Shown here: positions 33,610 to 44,612 of the stretch, piece after piece
How the letters are laid out: the number at the start of each line of letters is the position of its first letter
Numbering within the stretch: the first letter of the stretch is position 1
Assembly: GCF_050947875.1 (NCBI RefSeq)
Contig: NC_134572.1
Span: 154,401,105-154,465,104 of the forward strand
DNA: 64,000 nt
DNA from: Dermacentor variabilis
Lineage: Eukaryota > Arthropoda > Arachnida > Ixodida > Ixodidae
Direction: 5' to 3'
Notes under the pieces: generated by a model
What the model was told of the DNA's origin: nothing
Seen by the model: the letters and a program-made list of their open reading frames with translations, nothing else
The model's database searches: none
Made by a program: the position numbers and the translations under genes

Positions 33610-33817
33610 ATCAACGGTACAACCGACGAAGCCTACACCTACGGCGAAGTAGCCGAACAGGTGGATGCCGTGAGGACAGCGCTATGGCGACTGGGCCATG
33701 AAGCTGGAGACAAGATCCTGCTCCTCAGCGCAAATCGGACGCAACTGCTGCCGATGTTTCTGGGTGCAGCATGCACCAACGTGGCGTCCGTCTGTGAAAT
33801 CCCGGGCTTCAGTGTCG
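33610..33817 (+). CDS. ANL-superfamily acyl-CoA synthetase / luciferase-like gene, exon 2
   Basis: Sixty-nine codons plus one base between an acceptor (CTAATCAG|ATC) and a consensus donor (GTCG|GTGAGT). The frame starts in phase 0, fitting exon 1, and ends in phase 1. It reads EAYTYGEVAEQVDAVRTALW, then GDKILLLSANRTQLLPMFLG, then AACTNVASVCEIPGFSV. The pattern TYGE(V/L)..., GD.(I/V).L...N...., FLG....G(C) and a final P is the N-terminal adenylation-domain signature of 4CL/luciferase-type enzymes. The ATP loop and later motifs must lie in exons not found in this window. Confidence 0.82.
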
Positions 33818-34212
33818 GTGAGTATGCCAAAAGGTTCTTCACCATCCGAGCGTAGACAGTCAAAGAGATAGGGAAGAACCAACATTACAACAAAGCATGG
33901 CCAATGGACGCAAAATCGACTCAGCGAAGGCAATGTAATAGCAGCCGAGTTCTCTTATTGTGTCCTGCATTAAGCCAATACAGAACTGAGATAGAGAGAG
34001 AGAGATAGAGAGATGGAGGGAGAGAGAATGGCAGGGAGGTTGACCAGAGAAGAGCCAAATGACAGATACAAAGTTCAATAAGGGAGCTAATCTTATATGA
34101 TTTACCCTACATGGATATGAAGAGAGTTATGAGAATTAAAGGGTGTGAGAAGAAGGGAGTCACAGCGGTACGCGGTCAGAGTGAGTCACACAAGTCATCC
34201 TTCACTAAAAAT
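33818..34212. other. Start of intron 2, no exon seen
   Basis: Follows the donor of exon 2. It contains an AGAG-rich patch near 33990-34030. I looked for a continuation of the ANL domain on the plus strand and found none up to the end of the window. Confidence 0.5.
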
Positions 34213-34496
34213 GACAATAAATTATATGGTGTTACGTGCCAAAGCCACCATCTTATTATGAGGCACGCCATAGGGGGTGACATGACATGACATGACAAGA
34301 ACTTTATTTCAATCCTGAGGGACTGAGACTCCAGAATAATTTGAACCAGCTGGGGTTCCTTAACGTGCATAAAAATCTAAGTACGCGGATGTTATCGTAT
34401 TCCTCCCCCGTTTAAATGCAGTAGCATGGCCGGGATTTGATCCCGCTTCCTCGTAATTACCAGCCCAACACTACAGCCACTAAGCAAGCACGGCAG
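34213..34496 (-). mobile_element. SINE copy carrying a short insertion
   Basis: On the minus strand the A-box region (TTGCTTAGTGGCTGTAG) and a B-box-like GGGATCAAATCCC are present, then the conserved body ending TTTGGCACGTAACACC. Between 34277 and 34322 the body is interrupted by unrelated sequence, described separately. This is one of three copies with the head preserved. Confidence 0.85.
34277..34322 (-). mobile_element. Very short LINE-like 3' end inside a SINE
   Basis: On the minus strand it reads AGGATTGAAATAAAGTTCTT followed by TGTCA repeats: a polyadenylation signal and a simple-repeat tail. About 45 bp, consistent with an extremely 5'-truncated retrotransposon. Confidence 0.5.
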
Positions 34497-34764
34497 AATT
34501 AACTAAACATCGGAGCAGGCCTTTAAATGTCTGATGTTCAAGAATTTCCCAAAACTAACCGTCTATAATTCTGTTAAGAAAGTGGACCAGCTTTTAGCAC
34601 TATTTAGTCATGCAAAACGCAATGCACATTAAAAATCTACGCTGCATTCTCCAACTTATCGAGGTCTGAAGAGAAATAGGCATTGATCTTAGCCCTCGAC
34701 AGATTGGACAACCATCCCCTTCTTGACCTTGACCTAGGCTTACACATCGGTGAAAGAAGAGAGA

Positions 34765-34990
34765 AGAGAATAATGATTTTTATTGGGCGAATGCAGCTTT
34801 GAAGAGGCGTCCTCATTCCAGAACGCCTTGAGCTCAGGCCGCGTACTGAGCCCTCGCAATCAGACGTTGATAATCCTCGAGGTCGGAGCTGGCCAAGGCT
34901 CTCTCCCAAACCTCTTTCATACCTAGGAATTTTGGACATGTGTTTAGTTTCATTTTTCGCCACCACGTGGCGTAACGACCTTAAACATTT
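34765..34990 (-). mobile_element. 3' end of an RNase H-bearing LINE
   Basis: On the minus strand broken frames read WERALASSDLEDYQRLIARA, which corresponds to WEAALSSSTLKDQRAFVERA at the end of LINE-B ORF2. AATAAA follows (TTTATT at 34779-34784 on the plus strand) with a purine/pyrimidine-rich tail. The rest of the LINE is missing. Confidence 0.75.
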
Positions 34991-36128
34991 GAAATTCGCG
35001 CCGTGCCGTATGTCACGAAGCACAACAAAATAAAACATATTAAAAAGAAACAAACACACACACACAAACACACACACACAAACACACACACACATACGCA
35101 CTGAGAATGTTGCTTCACCTCGGTACTTGAAAACGAGCGCGCTCGTGTATCAGCCTTATCTTGAAGACAACCTGCTACTTGCTCGACTGGCAATGAATCG
35201 ACGATTGTGCTAGACACATTGCCAGACAGCTCGTCGGCATTCCGGGCGAGATGTCAGGCCGAGATAATGGCTCCCGCAAAGCTTCCCTTTGGTTTCCTTC
35301 ATTGTTATTTTTCTATTATTTGTGCACTACTGCGGCCGCGGTCTTCTGTATAGTCAGCCTTATGTTTCTTGGGTTTCCGGTAGAATCGCTGGGATGCAAT
35401 AAGAAGAAGCTTTAGCTCGGCCCTATCTTCGATGTAGGCCACTCAAATAAATGTAAAAGGCATGCGTTTATGAGAAAACTGCTCAACGACCTGAATGAGC
35501 ATTGTTGCATTTAAGAGAGAACGTTAAATCACAATGATTGCCGCAAAAATAATTTTTATTTAGTCCAGTATTGACAAGACTTGTCGGAAATCAGTAAATC
35601 TGAAAAAAAGAATACAAGTACGAAGTTTACAAATCCGTTAGCTAGCATCAAAAACTAATATCACACCTCTATAAACTGCGTCCCTTGGAGCATCTCAATT
35701 GGGCAAATTTGACGTATGAGTTTATGACGTATGTGAAGTTGTTACAATACTTGCAGAGGTTTTGCGAAGGCCACATTCAGGTGTTAGTGGTGTATATCAA
35801 GGTCGCATTTTCGTCCTCGATGACTAAAATATTAGGTGCAGCTTAGATGATTGCGATATCAATTTTAGTTGCTGAGGTGCATGCTTGTATATTCAGGTAG
35901 CGTTTCTTAAAATTTCGCATTTTATCAGAATTTTAGAAAAAGTGGAAGTTAAATAAAAATTCGCTTTCTGAAATCTAATTTTAAATGTTTCATTTAGTTC
36001 ATTATAGCTCATTAATTTCGGTGCAGTGGTTGTCAGTAGAAAGGATTGCTCATCTCCCATGAAGGTGCTAAAGCTTTTTATTTACTCTATTTACTCTCAT
36101 ACCCACAGCGCCATTTAGGCATTACAGT
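34991..36128. other. No gene seen; includes a (CA)n tract
   Basis: A CA-rich microsatellite lies at 35048-35098. A minus-strand frame beside it (SSTIVDSLPVEQVAGCLQD) looks protein-like but has an upstream stop and no splice signal I trust. The rest, to 36128, is A+T-rich without structure. Confidence 0.5.
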
Positions 36129-36141
36129 GGGGGGGGGGGGG
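36129..36141. repeat. Homopolymer G13
   Basis: Thirteen consecutive G. It could form a G-rich structure, and is a frequent site of assembly error. Confidence 0.9.
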
Positions 36142-36740
36142 TCACATACATCAATGTAAGTAGCTTTGGCATCCAATAAACAGCTATAAACTATTCAATA
36201 CAATGAAAGAGAAAAAGAAAGCAAACCGCAAAAATGACACGACAAAAATGGTACATCAGGATATCAATGTACAGCACGCAGGAAACGGCATAATACAATT
36301 AAGTAATAAAGCACTATGTAATGATAGCAAACTCTACAATTACTGTATGCTGCAAAATGAAGAGGAAAATTTCAAAGAGCATTTGCAAAATGTTCATTAT
36401 TAAGTGTACTAACTACGGCAGCACGCAGTCGATTCAATTCTAAAATGGTTTTGGGGAGAAAGGTGCTTTTTAAAAGCTTAGTTCTACAAGTGTATTCCCT
36501 AACCTTGAGCTCGTGATCTGTTCGTCTGGATACATAATGTGGCTGAAGAATATACTTATTACGGTCTATTCCAATTTGGCCATAAAATATATTGTGAAAA
36601 AGTTTAAAGCGTAATACCTGCCTTCTCTTTTCTAAGGTGTCCCATTTTAATGTTTGTTTTGCACTAGTAATACTAAGGTTTCTCTCATAGTTGCCGATTA
36701 CGTACCGTGCTGCTATATTCTGAACTATCTCAAGTTTATC

Positions 36741-37314
36741 TCAGTCGGTACACGTAGGAGGGTCCCATACGGTACATCCATATTCTAAAATGGGTCTAAC
36801 ATAGCTTTTGTACAGAAGATCACGAGCCTGCTGGGGAAAGAGTTTTGTACTGCGCCGTAGAAATCCTAACACTTTGCATGCCTTTGCTGTAATGAAATGA
36901 ACGTGCCTGTGCCAACATATGGACAGTGTGAGGAATACACCCAAAGTATTTGTACTCGGAAACAATCTGCAATGGGGAACCGGATAGATAATATACGGCT
37001 TCTGGCATGCACTTTTTAGTAAAGTGCATGTGGACAGTTTTCTGTGTGTTTATTTGCATATGTGACTCTCTGCACCAGTTTTGTAGTTTAACTAAATCAT
37101 TTTGCAAAATAACAGTACCGGCAATGCTCGTAATTTCCCTATATATTATCAGATCATCAGCGAACAATCTTACGGAAGAAAGAATAGTGTTGGGAACGTC
37201 ATTTATAAATAATAAGAAAAGTAATGGGCCCAATACCGAGCCCTGGGGGACGCCAAAGGTTACGCGGGCCGCACTAGATTCTGCGCCAGTTATCCCTACA
37301 TGCTGAAACCGCAA
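36741..37314 (-). pseudogene. LINE reverse transcriptase, catalytic half and thumb
   Basis: The frame (36820-37314) shows GVPQGSVLGPLLFLLFINDV and the catalytic VRLFADDLIIYREI with FADD intact. Then come QINTQKTVHMHFTKK and YLSGSPLQIVSEYKYFG. A frameshift near 36950 moves to the second frame (36741-36965) with LSICWHRHVHFI and YKSYVRPILEYGCTVWDPP. It completes the upstream half at 37363-38106. One frameshift and a stop separate the halves. Confidence 0.9.
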
Positions 37315-37362
37315 AGAAAGGTATTCCTGAATCCATGCAATTACTTATTCATTGATATTAAA

Positions 37363-38106
37363 CTAACGTAGTTTACATACAAGCAATGTGTGATCCACCA
37401 GGCCTACAGCTTTTCTAAAATCTACAAACGCCAAGTCAACACAAGAACGAGCATCCAGTGCACCACAAACTTCATGAACGAATTCTGTTAATTGAGTTGT
37501 ACAGGAAAGCCCTTGCCTGAAACCATGCTGTTTCTGATTTAGGAGGTTATGATTGGTAATGTGTGTCATTATGTTACTGCACAAGACGTGCTGTAGTACT
37601 TTGCAGACAATACTTGTTAGAGATATCGGTCTGTAATTGCCGATCAGTTCGCGAGGCCCCGATTTATACACTGGCACAACGCACGCCATCTTCCATTCAT
37701 GTGGTAGGACCCCGGTGTTCAATGACTTCGAGTACAGTATCTTAAGAAAGGGAGGGATGAACGACGCACACAATTTGAGAAAAGCGCCCGTCAATCCATC
37801 AGGCCCCCCTGCTTTACTGGAGTCTATACGTTCAAGAAGAGACCGTATTCCAGTTTCATCAATAATTATATCATCCATGTTTTCGATGGCCTCATTAGTA
37901 GACGGATGCGGAATTGCGCTCGAGGCACAGGGTGAGAAAATGGAAGCAAAAAACTTGTTGAACCAGCTGGCTTTTTCTAAGCTATTTTCTATTTCCACTC
38001 CGTCATGCTGAAGTGATGGAATACATACTTTGTCTTTTTTGTTATATTTAACAAGATTCCAGAATAGCTTTTTTTGTATTTTCAAATCGAGAAGGCAAAG
38101 CACCAA
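37363..38106 (-). pseudogene. LINE reverse transcriptase, N-terminal half
   Basis: Two hundred and forty-seven residues. Linker with LEKASWFNKFFASIF, then SSKAGGPDGLTGAFLK, MACVVPVYKSGPRELIGNYR (motif 1), NLLNQKQHGFRQGLSCTTQL (motif 2a), and LAFVDFRKAVGLVDHTLLVC, where the first catalytic Asp is kept in VDF but the usual KAFD is altered to KAVG. The frame is one of the longer ones in the window yet ends before the catalytic FADD. Confidence 0.9.
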
Positions 38107-38380
38107 AGAATTATTTTTTTGCTTGGCGGATTTTTTTCTGCAGCATTTTGGTTATGGTCGCAAGTTGATTGCAAGTTTCCGAAACGGAGTTTCTTTTATA
38201 TTTACTGTATATCATATTCCTTTTACTAGTAAGGCGTCGCAGCTCACCATTAAACCATGGCTTAGATTTGGCACGCCGTTTGGTCTGCACCCACGACGGC
38301 ACATAGTTTTCTTCCATCTCAAACATTTTTGCTTTAAAAACTCATCACTTTAATAACTTTAATAAAAAACCTAATAAAAC

Positions 38381-38690
38381 TTAATAAAAAGTAATAATTA
38401 AAAACTTTATTAACTCATCAACGCCGATTGTTTGAGAAAGTATTTTGAATTCCGGGAGGAATTCTTGTAATGCAAATCCTATTTCATTTATGTTGGCTTG
38501 GCTGTAATTATACATCCTTCTGGCTCCTGAGCTTTGCGTCTTTTCGGGGGTCAACTTCATTTCACAAACCACAGCTTTATGGTCGCTAATACCTGGCACC
38601 ACCAAAACTTTCCTAATCCAATTTGGCTGATTAGTTAAAATTAAGTCTAAGACGTTATTTTTATTACCGCTGGCTTCCCGTTAGGTTCGA
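38381..38690 (-). pseudogene. LINE endonuclease, C-terminal end
   Basis: Broken frames read DLILTNQPNWIRKVLVVPGI then SDHKAVVCEM, the final catalytic SDH motif of AP-type LINE endonucleases. Sequence above about 38700 no longer fits, giving the 5' truncation point. Confidence 0.85.
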
Positions 38691-38746
38691 TTTGGAATAT
38701 TGTTGCTGAAAGAAGAAGCAAGAAAGGTAGCGTGTTGGCAGTATGG

Positions 38747-38910
38747 TGGCCGCACTTCGATGGGACGAAATGCGAAAACACCCGTTTACTTAGATTTAGG
38801 TATACGTTAAAGAACCCCAAGTTGTCGCAATTTTCCTGAGTACCCCACTATGGCGTGCCTCGTAATCATATGGTGGTTTTGGCAGGTAAAACACCACGAT
38901 TTTTATAAAT
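38747..38910 (+). mobile_element. SINE copy, head missing
   Basis: Starts at GTGGCCGCACTTCGATGGGA and contains AAAGAACCCCAAGTTGTC and TTTTGGCAGGTAAAAC. A and B boxes are absent. It lies between the truncated LINE and the Gypsy at 39.1 kb. Confidence 0.85.
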
Positions 38911-39089
38911 TTACAGAATCTGCAGTAATTAACAGCAATTGTCAAATACAATTCTACCGCAGGCTACTCCTTGAAGCAATGTCTTCAGTCCCAAGATCGT
39001 GCTCATGTACCTCAGCGTTGTGCAGAGCTGTGCAGTGTATTTCCTCCTGGCGTGGAAGCACCATGCCACTTATTTTTATGCGGAAACAC

Positions 39090-40260
39090 ACTTGTATCGT
39101 TTTAGGCGATTGACAAGAACGACGTCATAGGAAGTCTGGATGGAGCCAGTAGTAGGTGCGATCGGAGAGATCTCGTAGGTTACGTCAATTACCTGACAAA
39201 GGACCCGGTAAGGCCGGAATAGCGGGACATTAGTTTTTCCGAGCTGCCGAAGCGACGGGTGGGAGATCGCAGGACTAGATCTCTGGGAAAATAATCGGCA
39301 TCCCGGTGACTAATGTCACAAATACTTTTCCACATTTTCTAAGAAGCACAAAGGTGACGGTGAGCAACTTGGCATGTTTCATGGGATCGAGCACTGACAT
39401 GGCGGGTATACTGAAACAAGGGCTCTTGAGCGGGTGTAGGATGTATAATCAGTTGTGTTGTATTAAAAGGCAATAGGGGATCTCGGTCTTACAAGTAATA
39501 AAATGGCGAGTAACCTATAGTGCCGTAGCGTGATGAATTGTACGTGAACGTGACAAAAGTGAGAGGTTATCCGAATCACAATGGTTTTCAGAAACACACA
39601 TGGAGAGCTTGTCCGTTATTGCTCGAATAAGCCGCTCAGTAAGAACGTTCGCCTGAGGGTGGTACTGGACTGTACTATGCTATACTGCTATGCTGTACTA
39701 AGTGTGTTAGGTAGAACAGGAGGGGAGCAAGTAGTCCACAACTGTAGAGAGGAAGGAGCGACTCCTGTCGGTAAGTTGACGAGAAGCGCCATGGTGAACA
39801 ATGATGGTGTGCAACAGGAAATAGGCTACGTCTGTTGGAAGGGCTCTGTTTAACCCGAACCGAGTTGCAAAAATAGTTGCGACGGCAATCCATTTGTTGC
39901 GTCAGTCACATGTGCGGAAAGGTGCCAAGAGGTCTACACCAACACCATAGAAGTGTTCGGTAGGAATGCCAAGAGGTAGGAGTAAACCAACAGTGAGCTC
40001 AGATGGTTTCTTCTGTAGTTGACATAACTCACAACAAGCGACGTAGCGGCGGACAGATCGGTACAGACCAGGCCGAAAGAATCGTTGCCGGACACGGTCG
40101 TCCGTACTGATTCGCCGAGGTGACTAAAAGTTGGTAGATTGTACAGCTTGGACAGAAAAGTGGTGCGAAGATGCCTGCGAAGGACCAGCTCGATCGCACA
40201 TCCACGAGCGTAATTTCTGCGCTGATATAAAGTGCCGTCCTGGAATGGGAACATGCCAAG
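39090..40260 (-). pseudogene. Gypsy-3 integrase
   Basis: The zinc domain is readable near 40020-40140: a HLG-like segment, DRVRQRFFRPGLYRSVRRYV and CCELCQ. The core, about 39350-39960, is very decayed. Toward the end, RDLVLRSPTRRFGSSEKLMS near 39250-39290 marks the C-terminal GPY/F region. No full catalytic triad could be assembled. Confidence 0.75.
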
Positions 40261-40267
40261 AGAATGA

Positions 40268-40990
40268 TCACATGATGTAGATGTGAGCCTGTCCATGATA
40301 CCACGTGTACTGCATCTCAACGCTGTTCGGTAGCGAGGTCAGCGAAGCACATACCGAAAATACAGAAGCAGAAGCATAGGTCGCAGGAACATCAGGAGCA
40401 TGGTCTGTGCTGTAGTACAAGCAGTTAGCATCTTCGTGTAAATTCATACAAACAACTGTGTATGAGTATTCCTCTAGGCGTAGCGCCCAGTGACCTAGAC
40501 GACCGGTAGGGTCTTTGAAGGACAAAAGCCAGCAGAGCGCATGGTGGTCTGCTTTGAATGTAAAGGATCGAGCATAAAGGTAAAGGCGAGATTTCGCCAC
40601 AGCCTAGAGAAGTGCAAGGCACTCACGTTCAGTAATGAAATATTTCAGCTCATTTGGCGAAAGCAGACGGCTGGCGTAGGAAATGACGAGGTCGTGGCGC
40701 CCTTGATGTTGGCAAAAAATGGCACCGATTCCAGGACCACTGGCATCAGTGCGGACTTTGTTGGAGCAGTCTGGTCGAAGTGCGCAAGAAGGAATGGAGA
40801 TATTAGGAGAGAGATAGACTTCGAGAAGGCAGTTGCTTGTGCAGGTCTCCAAGAAAATGAAACGTCTCCCTTCAGAAGAGCAGATGGCGGGTCACCTCCG
40901 CAAAATTGTGCATGAGGCGGCGGAAGCACGAGCACAGGCCCACGAAGCTCTGGAGATAGTTAGCCCATGTTGGCACGGGAAACTTCTTTA
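40268..40990 (-). pseudogene. Gypsy-3 RNase H and end of reverse transcriptase
   Basis: Frame 40604-40852 has KVRTDASGPGIGAIF (first Asp) and YFITERECLALL (Glu region). Frame 40268-40600 continues with SFTFKADHHALCWLLSFKDP (Asp region) and GHWALRLEEYSYTVV, ending near a decayed D-L-S-R tether. A frameshift separates them. Confidence 0.88.
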
Positions 40991-41099
40991 CGGCACGAGC
41001 TTTGCCCGGGTCTGGGCACACAACACATAAATCAACAAAATGACTGAGGATAGCAATTTGCTGGCGTCCGAAGTGACATTTAGGCAAATTTAGTTGAAG

Positions 41100-41640
41100 G
41101 CCAGCATTGTGAAAAGGAGAATGAACGAGCAGGAGTCACTCCTGGTGCGTGGCAAATGTAGGAGCAAAACCGACGGCGTCATCTAAGCAACAAATACAGC
41201 TGGACCACTTCAGGTCATGAAGCAGTGTCTCCATCATGCGTTAACAAGTAGATGGAGAATTACATAAGCCGAAGGGCATAAATTTGAACTGGTATAAGCC
41301 ATCGGGTGTTACAAAGGCGGTTTTCTCGTGGCCCATGTTGTCGACGGCAGTGTGCCAGTAACCGGAGCCGTTCTCGATGGAAGAAAAGTACTTCGCACAG
41401 TGGAGGCACTCGAGGGCATCATCAAGGCGTGGTAGAGGACGAACGTCTTTCTTGGTGATCTTAGTAAGGTGCCTATATTCCACGTAGAAGCACCAGCTGG
41501 CATCCTTTTTAAGTGGAACGACAGAGGACGGCCAAAGGCTGGATGATGGTTCAAGGATTCCTCGAGAGAGAATCTTCTCGACCTCCATTGGCATTGCTTG
41601 TGGTTCGTCCAAGGACAGGCGGTATGCACGTCCGCACGCC
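41100..41640 (-). pseudogene. Gypsy-3 reverse transcriptase
   Basis: Frame to 41241: ILSRGILEPSSSLWPSSVVP, WCFYVEYRHLTKITKKDVRP, KYFSSIENGSGYWHTAVD (first Asp replaced by Glu/Asn in this reading), then GHEKTAFVTPDGLYQFKFMP and FGLCNSPSTC. The catalytic YxDD part lies below 41240 in broken frames. The long open frame above 41640 is not pol. Confidence 0.85.
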
Positions 41641-43620
41641 AAGTTTGATTCTAGACGCCAGCGCTCGTTTCTCCCCTGGCGGAACGATTTAACCTCCAAC
41701 GGGTGTAGGTTTCCGCCGCCGCTTCCCTTGACGATCGCGCCCGCGTTCAGTTCACGCTGCGCGCGAAACGTCTCCTGTTTGCAACGGCGCCTCTTCGGAT
41801 GACCGTAAATTATTATGGTGTTGTTAACTGTCACGACAGCAATGTAAACACGAAAGGGTCGATGCCGCCAGTGAAATTCTACCGATTCACAAGAAAATGG
41901 TACGAAAAAAGCAGACGACAGACATGGACTACTGCGGTACGCTGAATGAAGTAAACGACTGGCAAACGCAGCGAGCTCGTTCATTGATCACTCCTGAGTG
42001 TAGACGGCTTTTATATGTAACCCACAAGAATTTAATATTTACTCGGTATGTAATCATTTCATTCATATAACCTTTCAGTTCTTCGACCAGCGCTTGTCCT
42101 GTCTTCCTTCTTGTGTTTCGTTTGTGTGTGCGCTACCCAAGAATATAAACCACTTCTGTTGTATGCGCTAGCAGTGGCCGAAGTTAACGCGTGCCGAGAA
42201 ACTGATTATGTGCACGATGCATTAACATGACTGGAGTTCATTCCTGCATCACCACTGCACCGATTGATCGAGTTACTGGACGATACACGCCCGCATCTTG
42301 GTCGCGCCGGCATTGTTGAAGCAGAAGTGATTACTAATACTTTCAACTTCAGTCTCTTGAGCTACTGTTAGAAAATGGCCATTGCTGCCTGTATTCTATA
42401 TTGTAGGGGACGTGCTAGTTAAAGTTGTGTGCGCATGTCGTACTTGTGCTGCGCAGCGATATATTTTGTTTATTTCCGCACAGTGTCGATGGAAGTCCGT
42501 TGTCGCCAAGAGAGGCAACATAGATTAGTAGCAAACATTTTGTAAGAAACTGCAAAAATGACTTTATTCTTTACTAAACGTTCTGCCACGCCAAGCTCTA
42601 AGCCTGGCGATAACGGAGTTCCACAAACTTATTCCGACAGCATGCTGCGTTTGTTCTTTCGAAAAGCCGGGGTACTGAGCGTCTGCACGTATATTTCTTC
42701 ACTGTGTGTGCTACCGTAATAAGCAGGGACAAGACGAACCAAGATGTGCGCGCAACGTGCTCAGTCTTTATTTGACTCGAAAGGAAAACTAAGCACTCAA
42801 CAATGATAAATATGGGGGTCGAACACTGTGATACCAACGGTTACGATTAAAGGAATGTTTTAAGTTAAGAAAATGAGCTGGAAGTGATTTTTCTCGACAG
42901 TCATTCACTGCACCAGACAGACCCTGCCCGCCGGCGGGGAATTGGACACGTCACGCTCCGAACTTCAGTTAGTATCTCGTCAAAGAATATCGGCTCATTT
43001 CACGCAGTAACAATGAGATCGGCGCACTGCAACTGACAGTAGAACGCATCCCCACAATGCGGCCAGCGCACTCCACCGTAGCAGACGAAGCTGTTCAAGA
43101 CCCCGCCCCTCGAGCGCCTGAGCCGGCGCGAGCTGCTGCCGCCGCCTGACTCAGGCGCTCTCCGCATCGCGATGCAATGCGCTCCGAGTCTTCCCCTAAG
43201 TGTGAAGCAGACTCTACAACGTCCATCGAATATAACTTCCACGCACACACCCGTAGGCACACACCGCGCGCGGTACGAAACGTGCCCTAACACGCGCAGT
43301 GCAAGAGGCAATCAAGGCGGTGCGAACGAGAGATCGGAGAGGCGTACCACCCGCTAGTTGAATTTTGCCCCGCATGCGGCGCTCGCAACGCCGGCGCAGC
43401 CGCGCCGCTCGCGGTGTCATTCTTGTCTCTGGTAGCCTGTGAATAGGGGTGCGTAATCGTTGTCGGTATGGTGTGTCGCGATAGAGGTCTAGCCTGAAGG
43501 GCGACCTAGGTCATAAATGTCGCTCAACTCGTTGAGGAGTCGCCATAAGTAGTTGGCGTGGTGAGGAGGAAGTTCGGGGGCAATTACGTTTGTGAGCTGA
43601 GAAAGCACAGCCAGCAAAGA
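41641..43620. other. About 2 kb without a recognisable gene
   Basis: Holds open frames on both strands without known motifs. The part at 43000-43430 is GC-rich with a perfect 11-bp inverted repeat (separate entry). The part at 41700-42000 might be remains of an LTR or 5' region, but no partner copy is present to test it. Confidence 0.5.
43112..43160. repeat. GC-rich inverted repeat
   Basis: Arms GAGCGCCTGAG (43112-43122) and CTCAGGCGCTC (43150-43160) are perfect complements with a 27-base GC-rich spacer. It could form a stem-loop, be part of a MITE or belong to a CpG-rich promoter. No transcript evidence. Confidence 0.6.
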
Positions 43621-43627
43621 ATAGTGA

Positions 43628-43901
43628 ATGGGAGACGACGTAATATATGCGGTCAACGCTGAAAACATCCAAACTTGGGAGGAAGACAGCTTACCTGAGG
43701 CTATGCCTCGTGGTAGGACGTGGTCAGCGACGATTCAGCGACGCCTCGATCGCGTTCCCCTTATCCGGCTCGTTACACCCCACCGACCCGTCGCGATTTT
43801 CCAGACGCCTCTAGGGGCAGGTCCCGTAGCCCGCGCCGGGGAAACTAGAGGCAGCCACCTCCGGGAGTGGGGTCACAAACCGTTTAACTTGGCAACCATC
43901 A
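43628..43901 (+). pseudogene. Gypsy-4 gag C-terminal remnant
   Basis: In one of the frames an Arg/Ser/Pro-rich segment is readable (RRDFPDASRGRSRSPRRGN), typical of the tail after the zinc knuckle of gag in this Gypsy group. The zinc knuckle itself is not seen. Upstream sequence does not fit gag. Confidence 0.55.
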
Positions 43902-44513
43902 GTGACGACCGACGACTCTAAAACTCCGACGACTCCAGCCACACGCCCTGTAACCGACGCCGTCAGCGCTGATCTTGCCGTTTGCATTGGCGGCCACCAA
44001 GTGGCCGCTCTCGTCGATACTGGTTCCCATTTTTCGATAATTAGTCAAAAGCTGGCCGACAGGCTCAGAAAAGTGAAGACGCTCTGGACTGGGCCCAACA
44101 TCAGCACTGCCGGCGGCCAGTTGATGACGCCTATTGGAAAATGCACAGCCAGAATATTAATCGCCGGTGCAACCTTCGTCGCAACCCTCGTTATTCTCTT
44201 TGAGTGCTGCAAGGAACTTATATTGGGGATGGATTTCTTGGGAGAGTACGGTGCAGTGATTAATGTCCGTGAACTCATCGTCACATTTGCTACGAGCTCA
44301 GGTGACGTCAACCCCGCGGAAATCCAGCGACCCCGCTTACGTATCGCCGACGACGACATCACGCTTCCGCCACGAAGCTGTTCCCTCGTACCTGTTATCT
44401 GCGACAACTTGAGCACCTGTACTGGCGTCGCCGAGCACATCGACGCACTGGTACTGAGTCAAGGCGTTTTCATCGCCAGGGCCGTAATTAACGTACACGA
44501 CGGACGTGTTTAA
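43902..44513 (+). pseudogene. Gypsy-4 aspartic protease
   Basis: Two hundred and three residues. VAALVDTGSHFSIISQKLAD holds the catalytic Asp-Thr-Gly-Ser. ELILGMDFLGEYGAVIN is the conserved second half of a retropepsin. The domain would cleave the gag-pol polyprotein. Family-typical linker sequence follows (PPRSCSLVPVICD). The ATG at 43902 is simply the first in frame; the real product would be a polyprotein. All visible protease motifs are intact. Confidence 0.88.
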
Positions 44514-44612
44514 CTCCTACCGACGAATTTTACCAGGGAACGTTGACACATTGTTAAAGGCACGGCTGTTGCTTACTTCGACGAATTTACTTCAGTACAA
44601 GACTGCCTCTCA

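Larger units (their letters stand above)
36150..38700 (-). mobile_element. CR1/Jockey-type LINE (minus), 5'-truncated
   Basis: From high to low coordinate: end of the endonuclease, linker, reverse transcriptase and C-terminal region ending near 36350 (STFLPKTILELNRLR can be read near 36430), then 3' UTR. ORF1 and most of the endonuclease are missing. No RNase H. It differs from the plus-strand CR1/Jockey-type copy at 11235 in sequence but shares architecture. The 3' boundary is uncertain. Confidence 0.85.
39090..41640 (-). mobile_element. Decayed Ty3/Gypsy pol (Gypsy-3)
   Basis: On the minus strand from 41640 down: reverse transcriptase, RNase H, integrase zinc domain, integrase core and C-terminus, in conventional Gypsy order. 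The sequence before reverse transcriptase is unrelated, so gag and protease are missing. No LTR pair could be found. Stops and frameshifts throughout. Confidence 0.85.

Noticed and set aside
34981..35217. Minus-strand exon-like frame (SSTIVDSLPVEQ...)
   Set aside because: There is an in-frame stop just upstream, no good splice signal, and the end runs into a CA microsatellite.
36203..36403. Plus-strand Lys-rich small protein
   Set aside because: It overlaps the 3' region of a minus-strand LINE and has no motif; judged a chance frame.
41640..41984. N-terminal extension of the Gypsy-3 reverse transcriptase
   Set aside because: The frame is open by chance; similarity to pol begins only at about 41640.
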